From NCBI GenBank assembly GCA_045658425.1, contig JAZOVB010000111.1:1-25001 (forward strand): a stretch of DNA of 25,001 nt, in the 5' to 3' direction. Under the pieces are notes generated by a model. The model made no database searches. It was given only the letters and a program-made list of their open reading frames with translations, and had not been told where the DNA came from. The stretch comes from SIG450 sp045658425 (GTDB taxonomy: Bacteria; Bacillota; Clostridia; UMGS1840; HGM11507). Positions 15,010 to 23,953 of the stretch are shown here, piece after piece (the first letter of the stretch is position 1; each line of letters opens with the position of its first letter). The position numbers were made by a program, and so were the translations under genes.

Positions 15010-18000
15010 CTAAAATTCGATACAGGTTTTTTTATCTACATTCCATATATATGATTTAATTTTTTCCCTATCAACCTTTAACGCTTTGGAAAGTGCTGTG
15101 CGGTAAAGCTCAATCTGAGGCTGATAGTCCTTTTTAATTTCATCATCTGAGCCTGATGCATATTTATAGTCAATAAGATAAATATCTCCCTTAGTATCAA
15201 CAAAATAACAGTCGATTATTCCCTGCACCATTATGAGACTTTCCTCATCTGTATCCTTGTATATTTCCTTTGCGGAAAGGGATAGCATAAATTCCTTTTC
15301 CCTGTAAACTTCTTTTGCACGAAGAAGCTTAATACCAAGAGGAGAGTCAAAAAAGCCTTCCGCTTTCTTAAGGTCATCATGGGTAAGCTTATCTTTTAAA
15401 AATTCATCCGAAGAAACAAGGTCTAAAAGAACCTTCATTTTATTGTCTTCACTTTTTAAAAGCTCAAGATTTACATTTTCAAATATATAATGTATCAGTA
15501 TACCCCGTTCTCTTGAGGTTATTTTAGAATCTTTTCTGAAGCTTGGCACATAAATACCGGGGGTTGAGCTGAAATGGAAGTTATCCTCTTCATCATTCAT
15601 AATCCGTTTTGCCTCAGTTACAGAGATTTTAACCGGTATTTTTTCTTTTGCCCCCTCATAGCTGTAAACATAGATACTGTCAAGCTCTTTTTTCTCTTCT
15701 TCAGTAAGTGTATAAGGCGTATAGGTATAACCGTCACTATCCCCTTTTACATCACACTTTGCTTCATCATAACAGTATATATTAATTCTTCCGTCATTTA
15801 ATTTCATCCACTCATTTTTTGCGGAGTCCACAGGCTCGGACAAGGCCCGTTTTGAAATAATGGGCGGAAGTATCATATCTGCAGATGAACGGATATTTTT
15901 AAAATCTATATAGGATATTTCATCAGGTGCAGACAAGGTTACATTTTCGTATTTTTCATGCCACAGTGCTTTTGATGTGTCCGACACACAGCCTGTCAAA
16001 ATCAGTTTATGCTGAGCACGGGTCAGTGCAACATACAAAATTCTCATTTCCTCCAAGGTAATCTGAGTCTTTTCCTCGTCTGTTATTATATTCTTATAGA
16101 CAGTAGGATATCTGTACTGACCGTCATAGTTTACAAAATCGTAGCCGATACCCATTTCGGTACTTAAAATTATATTGGATTTAAAGTCCTCGTAATTGAA
16201 GGTTTTATGTATGCCCTGGACTATTACAACCGGGAACTCAAGCCCCTTACTGCTGTGAATAGACATAACCTTTACCGCATCCGAATCCGAGCTTATTTTA
16301 GGATTTGGAATTTTGGTATGCTCGTTTACTATTCTATCTATATAATTTACAAAAGCATAAAGTCCCTTATATTCCCCCTCCTCAAACTCCGAGGCAATAT
16401 CCAGAAGTCTTTCTAAATTTTCCTGCCTTTTAACACCGTTTAAAAAACGGGTCTGAAATTCCACATAGAAGGTATCATTATATATTTTGGTTATAAGCTC
16501 CTTTAAGTCATACATTTTGGCAAATCGTCTTAAAGAACCAAGATATGCCATTACCTTTTTATCCGCTTCATTTTCCGATTTACGCATAAGATGATGGAAG
16601 CTTAAGTATTCATCTAAAAGTCTTAACTCAAGAAGTCTGTCCTCACTGTAACCAAAAATATTCTTTAAAGTTGCCACATAGGCTACATCATCAAAAGGAT
16701 TATCAAGTATTTTAAGAAGTGATACAAAGCTTTTGATTTCAACAGTATCGAAAAACTGTGTTTTATCCTCATAGGATACGGGAATACCAAGATTTGCAAG
16801 TTCTTTTAAAAGTCCAAAGGTTTTCTCGTTAAAGCTTCGCACCAAAACTGTTATATCCTTATATCCTACCCGGGAACCGTCAATTACCATTTCCTTATCT
16901 TTTACAACTGAATTTATGGAGGATGCTATAATTTTCGCTTCTTTTACATAATCGCTTTCATCATCCCCGCGTTTTGTCAGAACAAGATTTATATCGGTAG
17001 AAAGTTTTTTGGGAAGAATATCCTTTTTCCCGCTCATGGCAATAAGACGGCCGTCATTTTTATAATCAACGCCGCTTATATCATCAGTCATAATATAATC
17101 AAAAATCATATTAACCGTATCCACAACATTTTCATGGCATCGGTAATTTGCATTAAGATTTATAAGAGTACCTTTTTTAAGATTTTTATATGCAGAAGTT
17201 CGTTTTATAAACAAGGATGGATTTGCATTTCTGAAACGATAAATGCTCTGCTTAACATCCCCTACCGTAAACAGATTATCATTTCTTGCAAGTAGCGTAA
17301 ATATAGTTTCCTGAACATCATTTGTATCCTGATATTCATCAACCAAAATTTCCGCATAGCTCTCCCTTAAGGATTTAAATTCTTCTTTTAAGCCATCTTC
17401 CCCTTTTAAAAGTGAAATGGTAAGATGCTCAAGGTCATTAAAATCAAGGTAGCCGGAGTCATATTTTTCCGCTTTGAACTGCTTGTCAAACACCATTACT
17501 ATTTCAAAAAGCTTTTTAAGGATTTTTACCGTTCCCTTATCCTTAAGGTTAAGGCTTATGATATTTGAGGTATAAATCTCATTAAATTCCTTTATTGAAT
17601 CTCTTACAAGGGTTCTTGCACTTTTTGCCAATGTTGCATAAGAGGATTTTGTTCTTCCCGGCATTTTATCAAATGTAAGAGAATTCATTTTTTCAATCAG
17701 ATCTTCAAATTTATCACATAAAAGAACCGATTTAAAGGCTTTTAGCTCAGCTTCAAAAAGGTCAATGAAAACCGAAGAGTCGGAATCCCCATTCATTTTG
17801 GAAAGTACATATTCATATTTATTTATGGAAGCGGTAAGTATATTTTCAATCTGTTTTCTTAAAGCTTCGGCATAAATTGAAGTATAGAAATCACAGTCTT
17901 CGGAAATAAGATACAAAAACTTATCCGCCCACTTATGATATTCGGGAATACTTATTAAAAAGCTATACAGCTTTAAAACAAGACTTCCTACCTTAGAGTC

Positions 18001-18504
18001 ATCGCTCCCTTTTCCGTAACATTCCAGAAGGGAAATAAAATCTTCATCATTTTTCTCATAGTAATCTGCCATTATTTCACTTAAAATCTGGCTTTGTATA
18101 AGATTTTTTTCCACCTCATCAAGAAGAGTAAAGTCCCCGGGGACTTCGGGAGGAAGAAGATGAATGTTCTTTTTTATTAAATCAAGGCAGAAGGAATGAA
18201 CGGTTGATATATTTGCTCTGTCAACCATTAAAAGCTGTTTCTTTAAATTTTTATTACCGGGATTTTCTCTCAGTTTTTTTCTTATGGCATCCTTTATCTT
18301 AAGCTTCATACCTGCCGCTGCCGCATTTGTAAAGGTAACAATTAAAAGCTTGTCAATATCGGTACTGCCGTCTGCTATTTTCCTTATTATTCTCTCGACC
18401 AATACGGCTGTTTTTCCCGAACCTGCCGCTGCGGAAACCATTAAAGAGGTATCCTTAGTATCTATTGCCATAAGTTGTTCAGTACTGTAAGTAATCTTGT
18501 TCAT
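15010..18504 (-). CDS. addA: ATP-dependent helicase/nuclease subunit A (AddA)
   Basis: A 1164-residue UvrD-type helicase with a C-terminal RecB-family nuclease. In order: Walker A in AAAGSGKTAVLVERI (about residues 25-39), Walker B ILVDEYQDTND, the GDVKQSIYRFRNANP and LNANYRC motifs, VKVMSIHSSKGLEFPVVIV, RILYVALTRAQHKL, and the nuclease core YLIDYKYASG near residue 1120. With AddB it forms the clostridial and bacillar counterpart of RecBCD: it unwinds and trims DNA double-strand ends to a Chi-like site and loads RecA for recombination. All motifs are intact and the length is normal. The start ATG has TTAGGAG, and it follows addB by 18 bases, the usual addB-addA order. Confidence 0.96.
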   Translation of the reverse strand: MNKITYSTEQLMAIDTKDTSLMVSAAAGSGKTAVLVERIIRKIADGSTDIDKLLIVTFTNAAAAGMKLKIKDAIRKKLRENPGNKNLKKQLLMVDRANISTVHSFCLDLIKKNIHLLPPEVPGDFTLLDEVEKNLIQSQILSEIMADYYEKNDEDFISLLECYGKGSDDSKVGSLVLKLYSFLISIPEYHKWADKFLYLISEDCDFYTSIYAEALRKQIENILTASINKYEYVLSKMNGDSDSSVFIDLFEAELKAFKSVLLCDKFEDLIEKMNSLTFDKMPGRTKSSYATLAKSARTLVRDSIKEFNEIYTSNIISLNLKDKGTVKILKKLFEIVMVFDKQFKAEKYDSGYLDFNDLEHLTISLLKGEDGLKEEFKSLRESYAEILVDEYQDTNDVQETIFTLLARNDNLFTVGDVKQSIYRFRNANPSLFIKRTSAYKNLKKGTLINLNANYRCHENVVDTVNMIFDYIMTDDISGVDYKNDGRLIAMSGKKDILPKKLSTDINLVLTKRGDDESDYVKEAKIIASSINSVVKDKEMVIDGSRVGYKDITVLVRSFNEKTFGLLKELANLGIPVSYEDKTQFFDTVEIKSFVSLLKILDNPFDDVAYVATLKNIFGYSEDRLLELRLLDEYLSFHHLMRKSENEADKKVMAYLGSLRRFAKMYDLKELITKIYNDTFYVEFQTRFLNGVKRQENLERLLDIASEFEEGEYKGLYAFVNYIDRIVNEHTKIPNPKISSDSDAVKVMSIHSSKGLEFPVVIVQGIHKTFNYEDFKSNIILSTEMGIGYDFVNYDGQYRYPTVYKNIITDEEKTQITLEEMRILYVALTRAQHKLILTGCVSDTSKALWHEKYENVTLSAPDEISYIDFKNIRSSADMILPPIISKRALSEPVDSAKNEWMKLNDGRINIYCYDEAKCDVKGDSDGYTYTPYTLTEEEKKELDSIYVYSYEGAKEKIPVKISVTEAKRIMNDEEDNFHFSSTPGIYVPSFRKDSKITSRERGILIHYIFENVNLELLKSEDNKMKVLLDLVSSDEFLKDKLTHDDLKKAEGFFDSPLGIKLLRAKEVYREKEFMLSLSAKEIYKDTDEESLIMVQGIIDCYFVDTKGDIYLIDYKYASGSDDEIKKDYQPQIELYRTALSKALKVDREKIKSYIWNVDKKTCIEF

Positions 18505-18522
18505 TTCTTCTCCTAAATTATT

Positions 18523-21500
18523 TTACTTGAAAATTTCATCCCTCTTAAGTTTGTTTACATTTCTTAAGGGAGAATTTTCTTTATCAAACATACATACACC
18601 CGAATAAGGACAGTAATCGCAGGAGGTGTATCTATCCTGCTTTAAGGGATTTATATCAAATACTCCGTCGTATATATTTTTTCCTATACCCTCTATATTT
18701 TCCTTTACGGTAGTTAAAAGATATTCAAATTCAGGAACAGACAGAGTGTTTTTATCTTTTGGAACTCCGTTTTTATCAAGCTCCAGGTCAACTATTTCGG
18801 ATTTAGGCATAGTTTTAAAGTCCTTATCCATAGCCTCTGCCATATCCTGAGTATTAAGATAAAAGCCTTTCATGCAAAGAGTTTCATTAAGCTTTCCCGA
18901 AACTGTCCCTACTTCCTCAGGTGAGGATATTTTCACAACAGGACTTGTCAGGGCAAGATACAACATTCCCCCCGGCTTTATCTTATCTATTTTTTCCTTG
19001 CCGATTACCGTCATAAGGTAGATTGCAAGTTGCATTTTCAACCCTTCGGTTACCTCATAGAATTCAATGGTTTTTTCCGAGGATTTATAGTCAACAATTC
19101 TTATAAACTCCTCGTCACCCACTTTATATTTATCTACTCGGTCTATTACCCCGTTTAATATAACCTTACGGTTATCCCCCACATCGAAGATAATACCGGG
19201 AAGCTCACTTCCCTCTTTACCGAAGCTTACCTCAAAACCATCTGTTTCAAAACTGCCTTTTATAAAATGAGTTCTTAAAAGATTTATTGTCTTTAATGAA
19301 ATTGCATGGATTTTTTTCTTAAATACCGTGCTTTTTATATCAGTTGAAAACACGCCGTTCTGAGTTTCAGCTATTGCCTTATCAATAACTGCGGGTAATT
19401 TTTCTTTTATATATGAATCGTCAATATCCTTAAAGGTTCTTCCGTCATTTTTAAGAATTCTTGAAAACTTTTCAAGTATAAGATGAACAACCGAGCCTAA
19501 GTTAGCGCTGTTTATGGTAAATTCCTCTTTTTCCCTTACTCTTAAGATATAGTTAAGGAAGTAGGCAAATGCACAGGAATTATATTTTTCCATATTGGTT
19601 GTACTTACCCGCAAGGTATCCTTTAAAAGCTTTTTCATATTAGCTTTATCAACTCTTACCTCACCGGTTTCTATTGCCCCCATACGCTCTATTGCACCAT
19701 CTACAATATCCTTATATTCAGGGTCTTCGGTTAAATATGCAACTTCTTTCTCAATTCCCTTAAGCTCCTTTTTGGAAACTGATAAAAGAGTATCCTTAAG
19801 AAGTCTTCTTTTGGGCTTGAATTTAATTTCACACATACTGACAGACTTTGAAACAGTTTCCGATAATTCTGCCAAAAATCCAGAGGGCAAAAGCTCGGAT
19901 GCAGACCTTGAATACTCGGGATATGATATATAAAGCTTTTTATCGGGTGAGGTTACTATATCATAAAGCTTCAAGGTATTTTCCATCATTTTAAGCTGAG
20001 CACTCATGGACAGCTCCATTCCAAGCTCTTTTAAAAGGTCTCTTTCCGCTTCGTTTATTATCCCCTCTCCTGAGGTTACATTTGGAAGCTTACCTTCATT
20101 AGCACCGATAATATATATGTACTTATATCCGTCATTGAAAAAGCCTGTGGGTTCGGTTATAAAAATACTGTCATTAAGTATGGGAATAGATGCTATATTC
20201 TTATTCTTAAGACCGGAAATTATAATATTTTTATATTCGGTAAAGGAAACTGACATATCCGAAAGAACAAGTGTGGTTCTTTCCATACTCTCTAAAATAT
20301 AATTATATACCTGAATAAGCTGTTTAGCTGAGGTTATATCCCCTTTGCTTTCATAACGGCGGGATAGATTGGATAGGGACTTATCAAGTTCAAGTTCACA
20401 GAAAAACTCATAAAGAGCAAGAGAATATCCCGAAGAATTATTAAGTGAGGATATTTTCTTTTTAAGCCTTACCACAGGGGCAAGTACTCTTTTATAAACC
20501 TCAATAATATCTTCCTTACCGTGAATTTTAAAATTAAAGGCTTCCTTTTCTTTTATAATTTCCTCTATATCCTTTGATAAAAGCTGATAGGCTCTTACAC
20601 CTGTTTTTCGTATAAATTCTTCAAACTTATATATTTTTTCGGGGGCATCAAGCATAAAATAACCCGATTTAAGATACCCCATTATTACATCCATACGGTT
20701 TCCCGAAAGAATAATATTGAATACATTTGATAAAAGCGCTGCAACCGGCATATCGTAAACTGATTTTTTCTCGTTTGAATATCCCGAAATGCCAAAGCTT
20801 TCCAATGCAATTTTTACATAGTCCCCATATTCCGTCATATCCGAAAGGATAATTGCCATTTCTGACGGCAGGGCATTATTCTCCTTTATATCCGATACAA
20901 TTTCGGATATAAGGGCATCACATTCATTTTTTATACCCTTGCATTTTACAAGGCGGATATTATCACTGTCCCCCTCATAAGCTTTACCTGTATCCCTTAA
21001 AAAGTTATCCGCAATAAATTTAATTTGGGAATTTTCAAAATAACTCCCCTGTAATTTAATTACATTTAAAGGACTGCCTGTTTCTTCAGCGATTTTAACA
21101 AGCTTATCATAAGTTCGTTTAAGTGTATAACCTAAGTCGCCGTAATCGGAAGCATCATCAAAAGCTGATAAGGTAATATTTACATTGGCACCCGATTTTA
21201 AAAGTGCCTTTATCATATAAAGCTCTTCACCTGTAAAGCCTGTAAATGCATCAATATACACATTTTTTTTACTGAATAACCTGTCATTTTCTATTTTATC
21301 CGAAGCGGTAACAATCAAGTCGTCAAGATCACAGTAGATATCCTTTATTCTTTTTTCAAATTCCTCATAGATATATAACAGGTCGGAAAGCTTATCCTTA
21401 AGACTTTTTGCAATTCTTGAATCCTCGCATACAGCTTTCAACCTGTCGCTGTCAATAAGATATTTTTTAAACTCGGTAATCTGGGTACTGATTTTTTCAC

Positions 21501-21840
21501 AAAATTCGGGATTACCCGCCGCATTTTTAAAGGCAACAAGCTTATCCTTTCCCGAAAGAATTATTTTTTCGGTAAGTAGTGCTTTTGTATCTTTGTCAAG
21601 AAGCTTCACACGGTTAAAGTTCTTATCATTTTCAAGAAGCTTTCTTGCAAGTTTTTTAAAGCTTAAAATATCCGTATTGAAAATCCCCTCCTCCGAAAGA
21701 TTTGAAAGGATGGTTTTTTCATACAAAAACACCGTTTGCTCGGGAACGATTACCGTACTCATTTTGTTAAATTTTAACTGATTTAAAATATATGTGGTTT
21801 TACCTGACTTTTTCTCGCCGGTAATTATGGTAAGAGGCAT
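18523..21840 (-). CDS. addB: ATP-dependent helicase/deoxyribonuclease subunit B (AddB)
   Basis: A 1105-residue AddB, partner of AddA in double-strand-end processing. The N-terminus keeps a Walker A (GEKKSGKTTYIL, about residues 7-18); the helicase-like core is degenerate, as in the family, and recognises the Chi-like sequence. The C-terminal nuclease has RIVDYKSSEKT. The four cysteines that hold the 4Fe-4S cluster are visible: one in NSCAFAYFLNY just before the nuclease domain, and the CxxC-x5-C set in CDYCPYSGVC near the end. Nothing is missing. An AGGT ribosome binding site lies before the ATG, 9 bases after the membrane-protein gene. Together with addA it forms the largest block of the train. 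Confidence 0.95.
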   Translation of the reverse strand: MPLTIITGEKKSGKTTYILNQLKFNKMSTVIVPEQTVFLYEKTILSNLSEEGIFNTDILSFKKLARKLLENDKNFNRVKLLDKDTKALLTEKIILSGKDKLVAFKNAAGNPEFCEKISTQITEFKKYLIDSDRLKAVCEDSRIAKSLKDKLSDLLYIYEEFEKRIKDIYCDLDDLIVTASDKIENDRLFSKKNVYIDAFTGFTGEELYMIKALLKSGANVNITLSAFDDASDYGDLGYTLKRTYDKLVKIAEETGSPLNVIKLQGSYFENSQIKFIADNFLRDTGKAYEGDSDNIRLVKCKGIKNECDALISEIVSDIKENNALPSEMAIILSDMTEYGDYVKIALESFGISGYSNEKKSVYDMPVAALLSNVFNIILSGNRMDVIMGYLKSGYFMLDAPEKIYKFEEFIRKTGVRAYQLLSKDIEEIIKEKEAFNFKIHGKEDIIEVYKRVLAPVVRLKKKISSLNNSSGYSLALYEFFCELELDKSLSNLSRRYESKGDITSAKQLIQVYNYILESMERTTLVLSDMSVSFTEYKNIIISGLKNKNIASIPILNDSIFITEPTGFFNDGYKYIYIIGANEGKLPNVTSGEGIINEAERDLLKELGMELSMSAQLKMMENTLKLYDIVTSPDKKLYISYPEYSRSASELLPSGFLAELSETVSKSVSMCEIKFKPKRRLLKDTLLSVSKKELKGIEKEVAYLTEDPEYKDIVDGAIERMGAIETGEVRVDKANMKKLLKDTLRVSTTNMEKYNSCAFAYFLNYILRVREKEEFTINSANLGSVVHLILEKFSRILKNDGRTFKDIDDSYIKEKLPAVIDKAIAETQNGVFSTDIKSTVFKKKIHAISLKTINLLRTHFIKGSFETDGFEVSFGKEGSELPGIIFDVGDNRKVILNGVIDRVDKYKVGDEEFIRIVDYKSSEKTIEFYEVTEGLKMQLAIYLMTVIGKEKIDKIKPGGMLYLALTSPVVKISSPEEVGTVSGKLNETLCMKGFYLNTQDMAEAMDKDFKTMPKSEIVDLELDKNGVPKDKNTLSVPEFEYLLTTVKENIEGIGKNIYDGVFDINPLKQDRYTSCDYCPYSGVCMFDKENSPLRNVNKLKRDEIFK

Positions 21841-21849
21841 AAAAGATAC

Positions 21850-22377
21850 CTACTTTCTTAGTTTATTTCTAATTTTTCTTTCATAAAAGGCAAAAAATAC
21901 ACTGAGAGCATAGTCGAATATATGCATAAGTCCCACACCGATTACGGCAATCCATTGCCACTTAAGTATGTGGCTTACAGCTTCTCCAAAAAAGCTCTTT
22001 ATTATCCATACTCCCAAAAATGAGAAAACAAAGTAAAAAAGAGTTTTTATGATAAGCTCTTTCTTTACACTGTCAAGCCTTTCTATATAAAATTTTAAAA
22101 CAGGGTAATATCCGAAAAAGCCCAAATAATACACTAAGCTCAAACGGTCTACCGGCAGTATAAATAGTAAAATCGAAGTTGCCCCGAAGGTTAAAAGAGA
22201 ATACTTTGTTCCTCCCTCAATCTGCATAACCCCCACCAATGCGGAAGCAAGTGCCAAAAAGGCAAGAGTGTTTATGTGGATATAGGTTGAAAGAGTAAGG
22301 GCAATTACCGATAATGCGGTTAAGATTCCGCCTAATACTAACAGCAACTTATTAAGTCTCCTCCCAAACATTCGCAT
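21850..22377 (-). CDS. Polytopic membrane protein of unknown function
   Basis: I do not recognise a named family. The 175-residue protein is very hydrophobic, with about six predicted membrane helices (roughly residues 10-32, 35-50, 58-74, 78-96, 107-128 and 138-165) and a basic C-terminal end (YERKIRNKLRK). The few charged residues lie in loops. Its 5' end overlaps the J-domain gene by 40 bases in another frame. The ATG at 22377 has no visible ribosome binding site, whereas GGGAGGAG (22365-22358) lies 10 bases before an in-frame TTG at 22347, which would give 165 residues. The longer form has the basic N-terminus expected before a first helix, so the start is undecided. Confidence 0.7.
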   Translation of the reverse strand: MRMFGRRLNKLLLVLGGILTALSVIALTLSTYIHINTLAFLALASALVGVMQIEGGTKYSLLTFGATSILLFILPVDRLSLVYYLGFFGYYPVLKFYIERLDSVKKELIIKTLFYFVFSFLGVWIIKSFFGEAVSHILKWQWIAVIGVGLMHIFDYALSVFFAFYERKIRNKLRK

Positions 22378-22934
22378 ATTGAATCAGCACACCACAGATT
22401 CAGACAGCAATCACAGGTATCATTCTGAGAGTAACCTCTGCCATTACCATAATTTCTGTAAGTCTGGGTGCGGGCTGCGAACTGATTTAAATAAAATCTG
22501 TATTCCTGGTTGCCCGGGTCCATATTAACCGCAGTCTGTATATAGGAATATGCTCTGTCCTGCCAACCTCTTTTTATTGCACATAGACCTTTTAAGAAAA
22601 ACCATTCCGCAGTTTTTACATTCATTCTGTCCAAAATTCCCTCAGCGGTGGAAATCTGCCCCATATTTATATAATTTCTTACAGTAGCAAAATCCCCGGT
22701 TGCCCCGGAGCCGCCTCCTGAATAACTGTTAGAGCTTCCCGACGAATAAGAGCCGCTTTTCTTTATCATTTCATAGGCTTCGTTTATTTCTTTAAGCTTT
22801 TCTTCCGCTAAATCCTTTAAGGGATTATCGGTAAATCTGTCCGGATGATATTTTTTTACAAGCTCCTTATGAGCCTTATCAATTGTTTCTTTATCGGCAT
22901 TTGGCGAAACGCCGAGCACTTTATACGGATCCAT
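22338..22934 (-). CDS. J-domain (DnaJ-like) protein with cysteine-rich C-terminus
   Basis: A 198-residue protein beginning with a J domain (about residues 1-62): MDPYKVLGVSPNADKETIDK and the invariant HPD at 30-32, the contact that stimulates Hsp70 ATPase. A Gly/Ser linker (about 62-80) follows, then a helical TPR-like segment (about 84-150, FFLKGLCAIKRGWQDRAYS), and a tail in which 8 of the last 25 residues are cysteines (CDCC, ICEC, final SCC). It is not canonical DnaJ: the zinc-finger CxxCxGxG repeats and client-binding domain are absent. The tail could bind metal or cluster; that is inference. AAAGGAG lies before the ATG. The gene overlaps its upstream neighbour by 14 bases and the next one by up to 40, so the three are tightly coupled. 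Confidence 0.88.
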   Translation of the reverse strand: MDPYKVLGVSPNADKETIDKAHKELVKKYHPDRFTDNPLKDLAEEKLKEINEAYEMIKKSGSYSSGSSNSYSGGGSGATGDFATVRNYINMGQISTAEGILDRMNVKTAEWFFLKGLCAIKRGWQDRAYSYIQTAVNMDPGNQEYRFYLNQFAARTQTYRNYGNGRGYSQNDTCDCCLNLWCADSICECLGGDLISCC

Positions 22935-23796
22935 TTTTTTCTCCTTTCAGGACTTTATCCTTTGCAAGTCTCAATCCCAAATAAATAATATTTTCAATAA
23001 GCTCTCTGTTTTTCTTAAAATCCATAAGCTCAAAGGCAGAGGCAATTCTCTCTAAAGTAAGGGTAACAATCATATCGTATTCCCCATATACCTTTTTTAT
23101 GAATTCTAAAGGGTCCTCCCCTTTATAATCAAATCTTTTCAAGAATGGATTATAATTTTTATTTTCAATGTCTTCTTTTATATCATCGAGTGCATCTATA
23201 ATATAGATAAATCTTCCAAGATTATATCCAAATTCCCACAGGATGCGTTTCCTATCTTCGCTCATTTCCACATTCGGGTGAGTAAAAACGACAGCAAGAA
23301 GCTTTCCGAAAGGGTCTGCAACCTCGTCAACATCTGAACACCCATCCATTTCAAGTCTGGAAAGATTATTTATATTCTCTTTGATTTTCTCATACATACC
23401 GGGATATTTTTTCTTAACCTTTTTAATCTGTCCTCCGAAAAAGATAAATCGTAAAATGCTTTTGATACTTTTTTTATCCGACAAATCGTCTTTTAACTTA
23501 AAATATGTTACAAGAACGCTCATATATGCACTGTATGTAAGAAAATAATCTTCTTTTAAAACGGGGCGTTTGGCAAAGGGATGAATAATACACTTTTCGT
23601 TTTTTATTTCCTGCTTATCACTGAAAAGTGAGGAAAGCACAAGGGCTAAAAATGTAAAATCATAGCTTAACGAAAGCCTTGTCCTTTGTGAAAATTCTCT
23701 CCCCAATGTCTTACATAGTCCACAATAAAATGAGCGGTATATATTATAATTTTTTATCTTTAATTCGTCTTTAAAAACATTTACATATCCCAGCAT
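22921..23796 (-). CDS. DUF5685 family protein
   Basis: A 291-residue, mostly helical soluble protein of the DUF5685 type, whose members typically begin with a MxGYV start and a YxxYYCGLCKxLG signature (here Cys25, Cys28). A second pair, Cys69 and His72 in CIIHPF, could complete a metal site. Around residues 201-220, IDALDDIKED followed by an Asn-Pro stretch resembles the second Asp-rich motif of squalene/phytoene synthases. Function unknown. I chose the ATG at 23796 because AGGTGA lies four bases upstream and the family normally starts there. A GTG at 23811 in frame would add five residues. It is the first gene of the train, about 20 bases behind a predicted transcript start, and overlaps the J-domain gene by 14 bases. 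Confidence 0.85.
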   Translation of the reverse strand: MLGYVNVFKDELKIKNYNIYRSFYCGLCKTLGREFSQRTRLSLSYDFTFLALVLSSLFSDKQEIKNEKCIIHPFAKRPVLKEDYFLTYSAYMSVLVTYFKLKDDLSDKKSIKSILRFIFFGGQIKKVKKKYPGMYEKIKENINNLSRLEMDGCSDVDEVADPFGKLLAVVFTHPNVEMSEDRKRILWEFGYNLGRFIYIIDALDDIKEDIENKNYNPFLKRFDYKGEDPLEFIKKVYGEYDMIVTLTLERIASAFELMDFKKNRELIENIIYLGLRLAKDKVLKGEKNGSV

Positions 23797-23824
23797 AAAA
23801 TCACCTGACACACCATTTTATTAT

Positions 23825-23830
23825 ATTATA
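23825..23830 (-). promoter_or_regulatory. Probable -10 element of the long minus-strand gene train
   Basis: On the minus strand a perfect TATAAT lies about 28 bases before the DUF5685 start, which gives a leader of roughly 22 bases. No good -35 is present at the right distance; the upstream DNA is an A/T-rich run that could act as an UP element. It is the only intergenic space upstream of the train. Confidence 0.5.
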
Positions 23831-23886
23831 CTACATATATATAAAAAATAAAAGTAAATTTTATATTAATTTTTTAATAAATTGAA

Positions 23887-23913
23887 TTGACATTTGGGGA
23901 AAAGAGGTATAAT
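23887..23913 (+). promoter_or_regulatory. Sigma-A-type promoter of nagB
   Basis: TTGACA (23887-23892) and TATAAT (23908-23913) are both perfect consensus hexamers, with a short 15-base spacer that should weaken the promoter. A TAATAT at 23910-23915 would give a 17-base spacer instead. The leader of about 34 bases contains AAGGAG (23941-23946), seven bases before the nagB ATG. No clear operator palindrome is visible. Confidence 0.7.
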
Positions 23914-23953
23914 ATCTTAAGAGAGGAAAATATTTTTTAAAAGGAGTTTTAAA

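Noticed and set aside
19595..19933. 112-codon plus-strand reading frame inside addB
   Set aside because: Antisense shadow of a strongly conserved gene; Ser/Ile/Leu-rich composition is typical of complement-strand frames in AT-rich DNA.
23797..23953. Riboswitch or amino-sugar operator between nagB and the DUF5685 gene
   Set aside because: The 157-base region is A/T-rich and holds two promoters, but no palindrome or conserved aptamer feature that I can identify.
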